From Citrobacter tructae (lineage in GTDB: Bacteria > Pseudomonadota > Gammaproteobacteria > Enterobacterales > Enterobacteriaceae): a stretch of 64,000 nt of DNA. This document shows positions 7,852 to 15,624 of the stretch, one piece after another. Both the position numbers and the translations under genes were made by a program. Under the pieces are notes generated by a model. That model ran no database searches. It had not been told where the DNA came from and saw nothing but the letters and a program-made list of their open reading frames with translations. Position 1 is the stretch's first letter; every line of letters starts with the position of its first letter. Where the stretch lies: the NCBI RefSeq assembly GCF_004684345.1, contig NZ_CP038469.1, forward strand, positions 1,178,001 to 1,242,000. The letters run 5' to 3'.

Positions 7852-9027
7852 ATGAGTGAAGAAATTAATAATAAAAACTTTAAACGCAACTATGATGCAT
7901 TACGGAGAGCAGCAACAGAGAAGTACCCCAACTTTTTCGCTACAGGAGTAGATTCGAAAGTTGAAACTTGGTTAAATTTCTGGGCAGAACATGATGATTT
8001 TAGCCCTGCTGATGCCCAAGATAGGGTCTGTGACTTAGAGGATATCTATCAACAACGATTTTCGGATAAAGAAAAAAATGAAATTCCGCTCTACCCTCCG
8101 TTGGACTCTTCGGAAATAAAAAACCGGCGTGAAATAATGAATGACTCAGTTAGAGCGGTTCGTCAAAGAAAGCTTCAATTGGGTCATCGTTTGCCAGGTA
8201 TGGATGCTAACGAAGAAGAAATATTGCAAACAGCTTTGGAAAGAATTCGACGTGAAAGGGAGGAAAGTGATAGCGAATATGCAATGAATAAGGAAAATCG
8301 GCATACAACAAAAAAAACACATCTATCTGAGAATGAGGCGCCAGTTCTTACTGACGAACAACAATGGTTAATAGGCTTGGAAGAAAATACTAAACAAAAC
8401 TATTTCCAATGGTGTAGCAAAAATAATTTGCTGTGTGTGAGAAAAAACTGGAGCCTTTATCAGGCTGCTTTGGCCCAAAACTCTCCGGGTTGTCAGAACA
8501 ACAACGTAGAAACTCCTGCGGGTACGAATAGTCAACTGACTTCACAGCAAGACACCGATCATAATCGCGAGTTTTTGGCATCTGTTGGCTGGAGCCCTGA
8601 GGAAATAGATTCTATTGATGATAGTCAGGCAGCTAAAGTATACGCCGAAGAACTCGACAGGCAGGTATTGAATTCCCCCCATTTTAACAATTCTGGTCCC
8701 AAATATTCACGAGTTGAGGTTAGGCCTGCTCAGGGCCGCTTCAGGGCGGAAGTTCTGCGAAACTGGGGAGATGCTTGCGCGATTACCGGGCAGAAGTTGG
8801 TAGTAGAAGCCTGCCATATAATTGCGCATGCAGAAGGAGGTGCATCTACAATTGAAAATGGTATCGCACTTGCAGTTGATCTACACCGTCTGCTGGATGC
8901 TGGGCATTTACTCATAGTGGATGAAACGGTTTTGATGAGTGATGAAGCGAGGTGTGAAAAACGCTATGCTGATTTGCATAATAAGAAACTTCGAACACCA
9001 CGTAAGGCGATCATGTACAGGTCATGA
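7852..9027 (+). CDS. HNH_2-type endonuclease domain protein, 391 aa
   Basis: The C-terminal ~110 residues carry an HNH_2-like nuclease core: RGRFRAEVLRNW-like entry, CAITGQKLVVEACHII, then ENGIALAVDLHRLLDAGHL with the metal-binding His of DLHRLLD. The N-terminal ~280 residues are polar and unrecognised, with the segment WLIGLEENTKQNYFQWCSKN near residue 180. GAGGGTTCACA precedes the ATG. It stands as a single cassette in the cargo arm, AT-richer than the tail genes. A nuclease-type defence or modification-dependent restriction role is possible; no partner gene is visible. Confidence 0.7.
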   Translation: MSEEINNKNFKRNYDALRRAATEKYPNFFATGVDSKVETWLNFWAEHDDFSPADAQDRVCDLEDIYQQRFSDKEKNEIPLYPPLDSSEIKNRREIMNDSVRAVRQRKLQLGHRLPGMDANEEEILQTALERIRREREESDSEYAMNKENRHTTKKTHLSENEAPVLTDEQQWLIGLEENTKQNYFQWCSKNNLLCVRKNWSLYQAALAQNSPGCQNNNVETPAGTNSQLTSQQDTDHNREFLASVGWSPEEIDSIDDSQAAKVYAEELDRQVLNSPHFNNSGPKYSRVEVRPAQGRFRAEVLRNWGDACAITGQKLVVEACHIIAHAEGGASTIENGIALAVDLHRLLDAGHLLIVDETVLMSDEARCEKRYADLHNKKLRTPRKAIMYRS

Positions 9028-9182
9028 GGTAGCAATTATTGTACAAAATCCTAGTACACTAGCAATATCCGCTCATACTCACTGGGGTCACTGGGGAGAT
9101 TTAGAGCTGTCACTGCCGGGGCGCACAGCAGCAACTTTTTGATTGGGCATGCAGGTCATTCAGTTGATTATTATCTAATTAG

Positions 9183-9956
9183 TCATAGTGGTATTTTTGA
9201 AGCGCCGGGAGGTAGCGGGACGTCATAACTGCCATGTACATTTTCGTATCGCCGGATGAATGCAATAACATCGCTGTACAGCAGGTCAAACAGTCTGATG
9301 AGGTCGGTTATCAGCGATGCAACATAGCCTTCATCAATAATGATACGGTGACGTATCAGCCTGATACTTTTTTTCTGTTTACAGTAGTTTTCTATATCAG
9401 CAAGCCACTTCATTCTCTGTTTCTCTATCTCACCTTCAGAGTGAACCAGAACATGCCTGATTTGTTCCACTTTCAACATGTCCTCCCAAAGCTCCCATAG
9501 CACCTTCCCCGGCTCAAACTTAAAAGAAGCCTCTTTCTTCAGAAATTGACGGAAATTTTTAATGCTCACATTCCGGAATTTATATTTTCCACTTAAATCC
9601 TGCGGAAGCAGCCTATTTGTTTCGACGCACAGTGTCTTAATTTGATGTTCGAAAAAATTGTACAGCGTGATAATCATTGCCTTGCGGTGCATGGCGGGGT
9701 ATATATTTTGTAGCTCATTAAAATCCTGACTGTAGCTTTCAAAAATATCAGTGTGATGATGTTCTTCAGATTTGCAAATTCTTCGATTTACCTCGTTGGA
9801 AAGAATATCATTGCTTTTAATTAAATTATCTTCGGTATATTTATCGTAGGCTTTATAACCATGAAGATCGACTTGAGTAAAGTGGCACAGATGAAAAAAG
9901 GTTGTACCAAAGAAGTCGATAACATTGGGGTAGCAAAATTCCGTATCCGGTTCCAT
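9183..9956 (-). CDS. HEPN-like protein, 257 aa
   Basis: This is a mostly helical soluble protein. Near residue 180 it has the sequence VEQIRHVLVHSEGE, in which RHVLVH fits the R-X4-H signature of HEPN ribonuclease-like domains. A helix with AMIITLYNFFEHQIKTLC precedes it, as in HEPN proteins that dimerise through such helices. The start at the third codon of the frame (MEPDTEFCYPN) is preferred because GAAGGA lies 8 bases upstream. It is a lone cassette with no obvious nucleotidyltransferase partner. HEPN membership is an inference from one motif. Confidence 0.5.
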   Translation of the reverse strand: MEPDTEFCYPNVIDFFGTTFFHLCHFTQVDLHGYKAYDKYTEDNLIKSNDILSNEVNRRICKSEEHHHTDIFESYSQDFNELQNIYPAMHRKAMIITLYNFFEHQIKTLCVETNRLLPQDLSGKYKFRNVSIKNFRQFLKKEASFKFEPGKVLWELWEDMLKVEQIRHVLVHSEGEIEKQRMKWLADIENYCKQKKSIRLIRHRIIIDEGYVASLITDLIRLFDLLYSDVIAFIRRYENVHGSYDVPLPPGASKIPL

Positions 9957-10039
9957 AAACATCCTTCATCACATGACTGCGTCGGTGGCAGAGATTGTAG
10001 TGATTTATCGATTCTGGCCATAATAGCAGAACTGTGGGA

Positions 10040-10107
10040 TGTCCGCTCCTGGCACAAAGCGGACTGCCTGCAGTATCGCGAGGTACGCTCTGAGCGAGAA
10101 GCGGGCA
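10040..10107. repeat. Dispersed spacer repeat, copy 1
   Basis: GTCCGCTCCTGGCACAAAGC then, after a variable middle, CTCTGAGCGAGAAGCGGGCA. It aligns with copies at 11351-11420 and, in part, 13957-13980, always between cargo genes. Shorter matches to the second half (TGAGCGAAAAGCGGAAG) occur at 7265-7282 and about 12570-12587. Confidence 0.6.
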
Positions 10108-10234
10108 TTAAAATCTGCTTCTCCAAAAAATTTTCAGGATCTTAGCGATTTTTCAGCTCAAACACTATTCACAATGCGGACTTGGGTTCTCTCATTTTCA
10201 ATCGTACAGAACAACTAGTTTGATGCATCACAAG

Positions 10235-11164
10235 CTAATTCTCTTTTATTAATTTCAGGAAATTACAGAGATTGGCAATTTTAGATTTGCATTCGAGAAT
10301 GGCTATTGCCTTCTTTATTTCTTTGCATTTATTTAATCTAGCATTGAACACTAATATTTCAAAATTATTTATCAGCTTATTTTGAGGTTCTGAGCAGCGC
10401 AGTTTATATAGTTTAAACAACCCAGTTCTTTGATAGTCATATCCATACTTTGACAAAAAGGCCATCAGGATAAAATGGAAACAGTTAATTAAATGCCATT
10501 TATTGCAAGATTTGTCACTCATTATGGTGGATATGTACTTGCAAACCTGTGTATAGTCTAATTCAGACTCTGATTTAGATTTGAATTCTGAATAAGTAAT
10601 CACTCCTGTAGGTGTAATCATTTTTTCCACAATACTAATAAGGTCATCCCTGAAAAAATGGTCTACAGCATGCTCATTATCATAACCAATTCCACTCAAC
10701 ATCGAAGCATCGCAAAATATATTTTGCATGGTTTTAATATACTTTACAAAATAAAGATCGTTCTTTTCTGAAAGGGTTACATCTAAATATATCAACTCTC
10801 TTTCGAACTTTACACACCAAGCATAAAATGCTAAAAATCGATAACAAAAAGTTTGCAGGTAATATTTATCACCAATTGATTCATTTTTTTTAAAATTATG
10901 CCATCCTTTAGTACAATTTCCTGAAAAATTCCATAACCTATGATTCAATGACTCAGCTGAATCGAGTAAAGGCATTTTATATTTTGATATCGCCTCTTTG
11001 ATTTTCTTCTTTTGTTCGTAGCTATGTTCAACTTTGATTTTGTAAACAAGGAAATATTTATTCCATAAAGGTGTGCATACACCTTTTATAATAAATAATA
11101 AAATCGTAACTAATGCAGATACTAGTGCCGCCATAACAGCAGGAGCTGGAGTTATTTCAGACAT
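10235..11164 (-). CDS. Membrane-anchored hypothetical protein, 309 aa
   Basis: Residues about 8-30 (APAVMAALVSALVTILLFII) form one strong N-terminal transmembrane helix. The remaining ~275 residues are Lys/Phe/Tyr-rich and helical, with several cysteines. I recognise no family. The gene is markedly AT-rich compared with the tail genes, consistent with recent transfer, and is flanked on both sides by copies of the dispersed spacer repeat. One N-terminal anchor with a large cytoplasmic domain is a layout seen in phage exclusion and abortive-infection proteins, but that is only an analogy. Confidence 0.6.
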   Translation of the reverse strand: MSEITPAPAVMAALVSALVTILLFIIKGVCTPLWNKYFLVYKIKVEHSYEQKKKIKEAISKYKMPLLDSAESLNHRLWNFSGNCTKGWHNFKKNESIGDKYYLQTFCYRFLAFYAWCVKFERELIYLDVTLSEKNDLYFVKYIKTMQNIFCDASMLSGIGYDNEHAVDHFFRDDLISIVEKMITPTGVITYSEFKSKSESELDYTQVCKYISTIMSDKSCNKWHLINCFHFILMAFLSKYGYDYQRTGLFKLYKLRCSEPQNKLINNFEILVFNARLNKCKEIKKAIAILECKSKIANLCNFLKLIKEN

Positions 11165-11350
11165 ATGGAACCTTATTGAATGTTTATTCTGAAATCTATT
11201 TGTATGTAAGATATTAATATAAAAACGCTCTTATCACAATAGAGTAAATAATTCTTCTCCTGCTTTTACAGCCAGTATCATCTGTAACTTAGGCTCAATT
11301 CAGTACATGACGATCCATTCCCTGAAAATTAGCATTATGAGTTGCTGTCA

Positions 11351-11420
11351 ACGTCCGCTTCTGGCACGGAGTGGACGAACCAACTGAGTTGAAGATCCGC
11401 TATGAGCGAGATGCAGACAG
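11351..11420. repeat. Dispersed spacer repeat, copy 2
   Basis: ACGTCCGCTTCTGGCACGGA, a variable middle, then TATGAGCGAGATGCAGACA. It is colinear with copy 1 at 10040-10107. It separates the membrane-protein cassette from the second HNH cassette. Confidence 0.6.
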
Positions 11421-11428
11421 TAGTAGCG

Positions 11429-12541
11429 TTAAGCACCTTCAACATCATTACGATTTTCAATCCAATATTGCCGATGATTTATCAGATGAGTTGTTAACGG
11501 CCAGTTTTGCTTATCTTTAGGTAACCTGAGATATCGGCCATCTAACTCTGCATATTCTGTCCCGGCCAACTGTTCTGATATCCTTATTTTCAACTCGGTA
11601 TCAATCCAGAGCAAACCACGGTCAAATAGAGTATGGATATCTGTTTTCAGTAACAGGCCATGCTGAGCACGGGTATGCCAAGCTCCTGCGTAGGGGGTGA
11701 TATGTGCAGCTTCAAGCAACACTTGGATTGAACAGCCCGTTACTGCGCATTTACCCTCATAAGCTTCAATGAGCTTTCGCCTAAATACTGGTTGCCCTTC
11801 TCGAATAATGACCTCACGTAGTGCTTTGAGGCGAAAGTCACCTTCATCGTCAGGCAATTCATTGAATAATTCATCTCTCGCTTCAACTACCATCCGATCG
11901 CCTGGCCTTGGGGCGGCAATCTGAATTGGCGTCCTACCATCATCGCCAATGTCCCATATGCCGTGCAGCTCCTGCACATACTGTTCATACCGTGTATTTC
12001 GTAGGTTTCCGCTACGAAATAACAAGTCGTATGGGCTACCCAGGTCAGTCCGGGCGCTTTTTCGGCTACCAAGATATCGATATCGGGAGTTGCTATTAAC
12101 GGTTAATGCATCCAGTTGGATACGAATCTCGCTCTCTTTCAGGGGGGCGTTGCTGTTACGGATCCACTGAACAATATTTTTAGCAGAAGCGGAATTTAGT
12201 TGTGTCACGGCATACCATACGCGGAGATATTGCGGATAATGCATTTCTTCAGGAATTATACCTTGCACATCAACAATATACGTTGAGAAATTATGATGAC
12301 GCATCCATTCTCCCCACTGACGGGAATGGGTGCTAATACCTATGCGATGAGGTTCACGTTTGCCAATTTCATCATTGAATTCCTGTCGCGAGGGTGCTCG
12401 ACCTAGTTTCTGATAAAGCTCATCACAGCAGTCCCACACAGCTCGTACTAACGGGCCCTGTGGGTATCCATCTTTGCTCTGGTTCAAAGTATTCTCCGTC
12501 AACGAACATATCATGAGACTAGCAATATCCAATTCTGACAC
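11429..12541 (-). CDS. HNH_2-type endonuclease, 370 aa
   Basis: The protein starts from GTG at 12541 (MSELDIASLMICSL) with GGGGGA 4 bases before. The C-terminal domain has the HNH_2 pattern CAVTGCSIQVLLEAAHITPY, then HGLLLKTDIHTLFDRGLLWI and a basic tail. It resembles the HNH protein at 7852 only in that domain. The N-terminal ~230 residues (GPLVRAVWDCCDELYQKLGR, WGEWMRHHNFSTYIVD) are distinct and unrecognised; they may bind DNA. It is another single-gene cassette of the cargo arm. A restriction-like or anti-phage nuclease is plausible. Confidence 0.7.
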   Translation of the reverse strand: MSELDIASLMICSLTENTLNQSKDGYPQGPLVRAVWDCCDELYQKLGRAPSRQEFNDEIGKREPHRIGISTHSRQWGEWMRHHNFSTYIVDVQGIIPEEMHYPQYLRVWYAVTQLNSASAKNIVQWIRNSNAPLKESEIRIQLDALTVNSNSRYRYLGSRKSARTDLGSPYDLLFRSGNLRNTRYEQYVQELHGIWDIGDDGRTPIQIAAPRPGDRMVVEARDELFNELPDDEGDFRLKALREVIIREGQPVFRRKLIEAYEGKCAVTGCSIQVLLEAAHITPYAGAWHTRAQHGLLLKTDIHTLFDRGLLWIDTELKIRISEQLAGTEYAELDGRYLRLPKDKQNWPLTTHLINHRQYWIENRNDVEGA

Positions 12542-12754
12542 TAAATCCCCCGCATAGCATCAGGCGGTTATGAGCGAGGAACGGAAGTTGTCCTTATCTA
12601 CCTACAATGAAAATAGTTACGAAAGCCGTGGCTATTCTTTGTGTCTTTGCCGTCTTACTTTGCTTCAGATTTTTGCAATTCACGGAGCGTATACCCTACC
12701 GAGATAATCTGGTATAAACTCTTTTGAAACTTTCATTTGCACGTCGGACCAGTC

Positions 12755-13801
12755 ATGCCAAAAGCTCACACACAGTCGCAAATTAATGAGATGCTAAAAT
12801 CAGGTGAGGCCAAGCAAGGCCCGCTTCGCAGGGCCATAACGTCTGTAAAAACAGGGAAAATAATCTCAAATGAAATCGTACAATCAACGACTTTGCCTCC
12901 TGCTATTGTCACCAAATCTGATATCTATATCATTTACAACGATATAGATATTCAGCAGTTTAAAAAGGAGGTCAGGGATCAGACTAATATAATCTTGCAG
13001 GCGCTGAGAAATACTGCGTTCAGTAATGCAGGCGTGCAGTATCAGCAGTTTCTTGATCAGTTCGCTGCATTAATGGAGTTGCCAACAGAAGATCATCTGA
13101 ATTTGGTCAGGTCAAAAGGTATCGACCTTTATGCTACTCTTGAAAATGAATTTGTGGCTACTGCAGACGAAATTCATCCCGTTAAGAATCCCGATCAAGA
13201 TTTGGAAAAGAGATTTTATGCTGTAGCAGAAGCCAACCTTAATTTGTTCGTCCATATGATTATCATTAATCTAGCTAAATTCAATCGCTTAGATGATGTT
13301 CAGGGACAGTTGCGTGCAAAAATTGCATTATTTAGAAGTAAATTACAAACACTTCTTAACAAGTATGTATTTGCAGGATCTGATGGAACTGAGTCGCAAT
13401 CAGAAATAGATGAATGGAGAACATTATATGGATGGCTTTTGCTCAAAGAAAATGATCTAGTTACCGCTATGGCAATCTATGATAACGACGAAAACATTAA
13501 AGGTCAGGTCACATTCCAAAAGTTATTCAGTGATGTCATGTCAGTTTTCACACCTCAATATGGCAGAGAATCTACTCACTCTGAAATAATAAGGGAAACG
13601 TTTGGTTATTGGGGCATTCCCGAATCACGGGTCCGCATCGCGCGGCAAATAGCATATTATCTCCAGCAGTGTGAACAGGTCCGTAGCTATTTAGACGAAT
13701 TAGTATTCGAAACCAATAATTTGTCGGATACAACAATGGAACCAAATCTGGACATCCGATCTCTAATAATTCATCCGGCCGAAGATAATCTTATCCCTTA
13801 G
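12755..13801 (+). CDS. Hypothetical protein, 348 aa
   Basis: The start is taken at the ATG of MPKAHTQSQINEMLKSGEAK; the frame is open from a TTG 18 bases earlier. The first ~60 residues are polar and basic. The middle is helical (IINLAKFNRLDDVQGQLRAK), and no catalytic motif or membrane helix is visible. It is encoded alone, opposite to the HNH gene at 11429. I do not recognise it. Its position among single-gene cassettes suggests lysogenic-conversion cargo. Confidence 0.6.
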   Translation: MPKAHTQSQINEMLKSGEAKQGPLRRAITSVKTGKIISNEIVQSTTLPPAIVTKSDIYIIYNDIDIQQFKKEVRDQTNIILQALRNTAFSNAGVQYQQFLDQFAALMELPTEDHLNLVRSKGIDLYATLENEFVATADEIHPVKNPDQDLEKRFYAVAEANLNLFVHMIIINLAKFNRLDDVQGQLRAKIALFRSKLQTLLNKYVFAGSDGTESQSEIDEWRTLYGWLLLKENDLVTAMAIYDNDENIKGQVTFQKLFSDVMSVFTPQYGRESTHSEIIRETFGYWGIPESRVRIARQIAYYLQQCEQVRSYLDELVFETNNLSDTTMEPNLDIRSLIIHPAEDNLIP

Positions 13802-13956
13802 CACTGAGAACTATCTTTCAACCACGAAGCTCTCCCGTAAATTAATGCGGAAGGGCTTTCCAACAACAATTCCACGTTAATAAAATCACTTTTTCGTTTT
13901 CTGTAATAAACATAAAACTAACCGTGGCAACTGAGCTGCCCTCATAATATAGGCAA

Positions 13957-13980
13957 CGTCCGCTCCTGGCACATAGCTGC
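13957..13980. repeat. Dispersed spacer repeat, partial copy 3
   Basis: ACGTCCGCTCCTGGCACATA matches the first half of the copies at 10040 and 11351. It lies just before the tRNA-Pro remnant, at the right border of the unknown cassettes. Confidence 0.5.
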
Positions 13981-14009
13981 CCTTGAGATGGAACCTCGCC
14001 GACATGGGG

Positions 14010-14040
14010 GGCGGAGGTTCAAATCCTCTCGTGCCGACCA
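14010..14040 (+). pseudogene. proL: 3' end of a tRNA-Pro (proL-like) gene
   Basis: CGGAGGTTCAAATCCTCTCG followed by TGCCGACCA is the T-arm, acceptor 3' strand and CCA end of E. coli tRNA-Pro(GGG), as I remember proL. Upstream only scattered resemblance to the anticodon arm (GACATGGGGG) remains, and no 5' acceptor strand is present, so no tRNA can form. A factor-independent terminator follows. Such tRNA 3' ends are typical phage attachment cores, so this is probably a captured or relic att site. Confidence 0.7.
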
Positions 14041-14053
14041 AAAACTCCTTTAA

Positions 14054-14080
14054 GAACCAGCCTTTACGGCTGGTTTTTTA
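14054..14080 (+). terminator. Intrinsic terminator after the tRNA-Pro remnant
   Basis: An 8-bp stem AACCAGCC / GGCTGGTT with a 5-base loop is followed by TTTTTTA. It probably travelled with the tRNA 3' end. Confidence 0.8.
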
Positions 14081-14158
14081 TGCCTGTTTTCTGTACGGGG
14101 AATTATCGGAGAATAATGCCGACACCGTACATCCACTACGCAACAAAATCTCAGCTAT

Positions 14159-14548
14159 TCACATCACCGGGCAGTCATCAAACTCCGCATTCCTGGCATC
14201 ATTAATGATGTACGTGATCACCCCGAATACAGTGTGTGAAGAACTATAGCCATCCGCGTCTACGGGCAGCTCCTCTCTTCTCCCGTTCTCCAGATTTATC
14301 AAATGTGGTTCCGAGTGAATTCGATACCGCTTGATCCGAAACTCACCTTCCATTGAACATATCAACAGCGAACCATCACAAGGCGACAGCGAAGAGTCGA
14401 CGACAAGCAGCGCACCCTGCAGTATCCCCTCCCTGAAATGTGAGCACGATGCCCGCATGAAATAAGTTGCTGATGGCTTGCTGATAAGCTCTTGATCGAG
14501 AGAGATGCGATGCTCAACATAATCAGATGCTGGTGACGGAAATCCCAT
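14159..14548 (-). CDS. UmuD'-like (HumD-type) S24-family protein
   Basis: This 129-residue protein starts MGFPSPASDYVEHRISLDQE, which lines up with residue 25 of UmuD, the first residue of processed UmuD'. The autocleavage arm is therefore absent by design. The region around the nucleophile is ATYFMRASCSHFREGI, where the family GDSM is degenerate to CSHF, and the general-base Lys is in EFRIKRYRI. A UmuD' analogue that skips RecA-dependent processing is known in phage P1 (HumD). It follows the 80-aa gene at 14551 by 2 bp, and both lie behind a LexA box. It probably modulates translesion synthesis or the SOS response. Confidence 0.75.
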   Translation of the reverse strand: MGFPSPASDYVEHRISLDQELISKPSATYFMRASCSHFREGILQGALLVVDSSLSPCDGSLLICSMEGEFRIKRYRIHSEPHLINLENGRREELPVDADGYSSSHTVFGVITYIINDARNAEFDDCPVM

Positions 14549-14550
14549 GA

Positions 14551-14793
14551 CTATAGTCCTCCGTTTGGATTGAACAGCTGAAAGGTACGGTTCTCACCTT
14601 CCTGCGTTGATACATCGCGGAAGGTGGTCACGTACCATTCGACCCATTCGTTGGCCTGCTTCATCGTCCAGTGCCAGTTAACCTTGCCCAGTTCCTGGAC
14701 AAACCGCTGCGTGGTGACGGTCTTCCGGCCATTCGGTTCCTGCTGTATCGAGGCATACCAGGCCATTTCAATATCGCTGCGTCGTGGCATCAT
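14551..14793 (-). CDS. Hypothetical SOS-linked phage protein, 80 aa
   Basis: The start is at MMPRRSDIEMAWYASIQQEP because AGAGAGGGCGTA precedes this ATG; the frame is open further upstream but crosses the LexA box. The small protein is tryptophan-rich (VNWHWTMKQANEWVEWYV) and recurs next to umuD-like genes in lambdoid prophages as I remember them, but I know no function. It is the first gene of a two-gene unit with the UmuD'-like gene, transcribed divergently from dinI. Confidence 0.6.
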   Translation of the reverse strand: MMPRRSDIEMAWYASIQQEPNGRKTVTTQRFVQELGKVNWHWTMKQANEWVEWYVTTFRDVSTQEGENRTFQLFNPNGGL

Positions 14794-14833
14794 TACGCCC
14801 TCTCTTGAATACCGGATAAAAACACAGTATAAA

Positions 14834-14853
14834 TACTGTATATTCATCCAGTA
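14834..14853. promoter_or_regulatory. LexA (SOS) box between dinI and the UmuD'-like operon
   Basis: TACTGTATATTCATCCAGTA contains CTG-N10-CAG with flanking TA on both sides. It lies 15 bp before the dinI-like ATG and about 40 bp from the divergent 80-aa gene, so it can control both directions. Confidence 0.85.
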
Positions 14854-14868
14854 AAGAGGCAATAAGCA

Positions 14869-15111
14869 ATGTTCGTGGAACTCGTTTATGACAAAAGGAA
14901 TTTTGATGGTCTGCCCGGTGCAAAAGATATCATTCTGGGCGAGTTGAGTAAGAGGGTTCACCGGATCTTCCCCGATGCTGATGTCCGGGTTAAACCGATG
15001 ATGACACTACCGGCGATCAACACTGACGCCAGCAAGCATGAGAAAGAACAGATAAGCCGAACGGTTCAGGAAATGTTTGAAGAGGCAGATATGTGGCTGG
15101 TTTCAGATTAA
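14869..15111 (+). CDS. dinI: DinI-like SOS modulator
   Basis: This 80-residue protein starts MFVELVYDKRNFDGLPGAKD and ends in the DinI family signature KEQISRTVQEMFEEADMWLV. DinI proteins bind RecA filaments and tune coprotease activity on LexA and UmuD. AAAGAGGCAATAAGCA precedes the ATG, and the LexA box at 14834 lies directly upstream. A second, different DinI-like gene is at 47389 in the same prophage. Confidence 0.85.
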   Translation: MFVELVYDKRNFDGLPGAKDIILGELSKRVHRIFPDADVRVKPMMTLPAINTDASKHEKEQISRTVQEMFEEADMWLVSD

Positions 15112-15624
15112 ACACATTGATTCGTTATGTTGGATAAGTACAATCCGTCGCGACTGTGAACCATTCAATACTCGCTATATCGAATGGCTACCAGTCGGCC
15201 GCAGTTACGTTCTTGCATACGACGTGACTGCGGCAACTCTCATCATCGTACATCCATCAATTTACCAGCCCAGTCATCTTTGATGATGTACATTCTTACT
15301 CCAAATATCAGGGGGTAAATTATTTTATATAGTGTGGTAACCCATAGATATCGCATATTGCACTAACGGAATAATTCAATAATAAATAATACCGTTATAA
15401 ATTATTTACCACCAATTAATAGCCGGTGGTAATTTGTTATTCTGGATGCTATTTGCCCCCCAGAACCCATAAACACAATCCATTGCTTATCTTTTAAATA
15501 TCACATGATGCTTCCCGCCTCATGTTGATACTGATAGAATACCTCCATGTAACAGACATCAAAAAAATATGTATTCAACATTCTTGCAGTTATTGGATAG
15601 GTATAAAACACGGATTGCATAAAA
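15112..15624. other. Non-coding stretch with a peptidase-tail remnant
   Basis: These 513 bases hold the S24-like remnant described at 15243-15320. The rest is AT-rich sequence leading to the HtrL-family gene. The frame at 15077-15283 overlaps dinI and shows no protein-like pattern. Confidence 0.5.
15243..15320 (-). pseudogene. C-terminal remnant of an S24/UmuD-like gene
   Basis: On the minus strand FGVRMYIIKDDWAGKLMDVR ends at TGA (15243-15245). It aligns with FGVITYIINDARNAEFDD at the end of the UmuD'-like protein encoded at 14159. No start or upstream domain remains. It is probably the tail of a second UmuD-family gene, lost when the HtrL cassette was acquired. Confidence 0.4.

Noticed and set aside
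14010..14040. Functional tRNA gene
   Set aside because: Only the 3' part exists; no 5' acceptor, D-arm or full anticodon arm.
13983..14249. 88-aa plus-strand frame (MRWNLADMGGGGSNPL)
   Set aside because: It reads through the tRNA-Pro remnant and its terminator and overlaps the end of the UmuD'-like gene; it is not a protein gene.
15077..15283. 68-aa frame after dinI
   Set aside because: It overlaps dinI and covers the antisense of an S24 remnant; no start signal.
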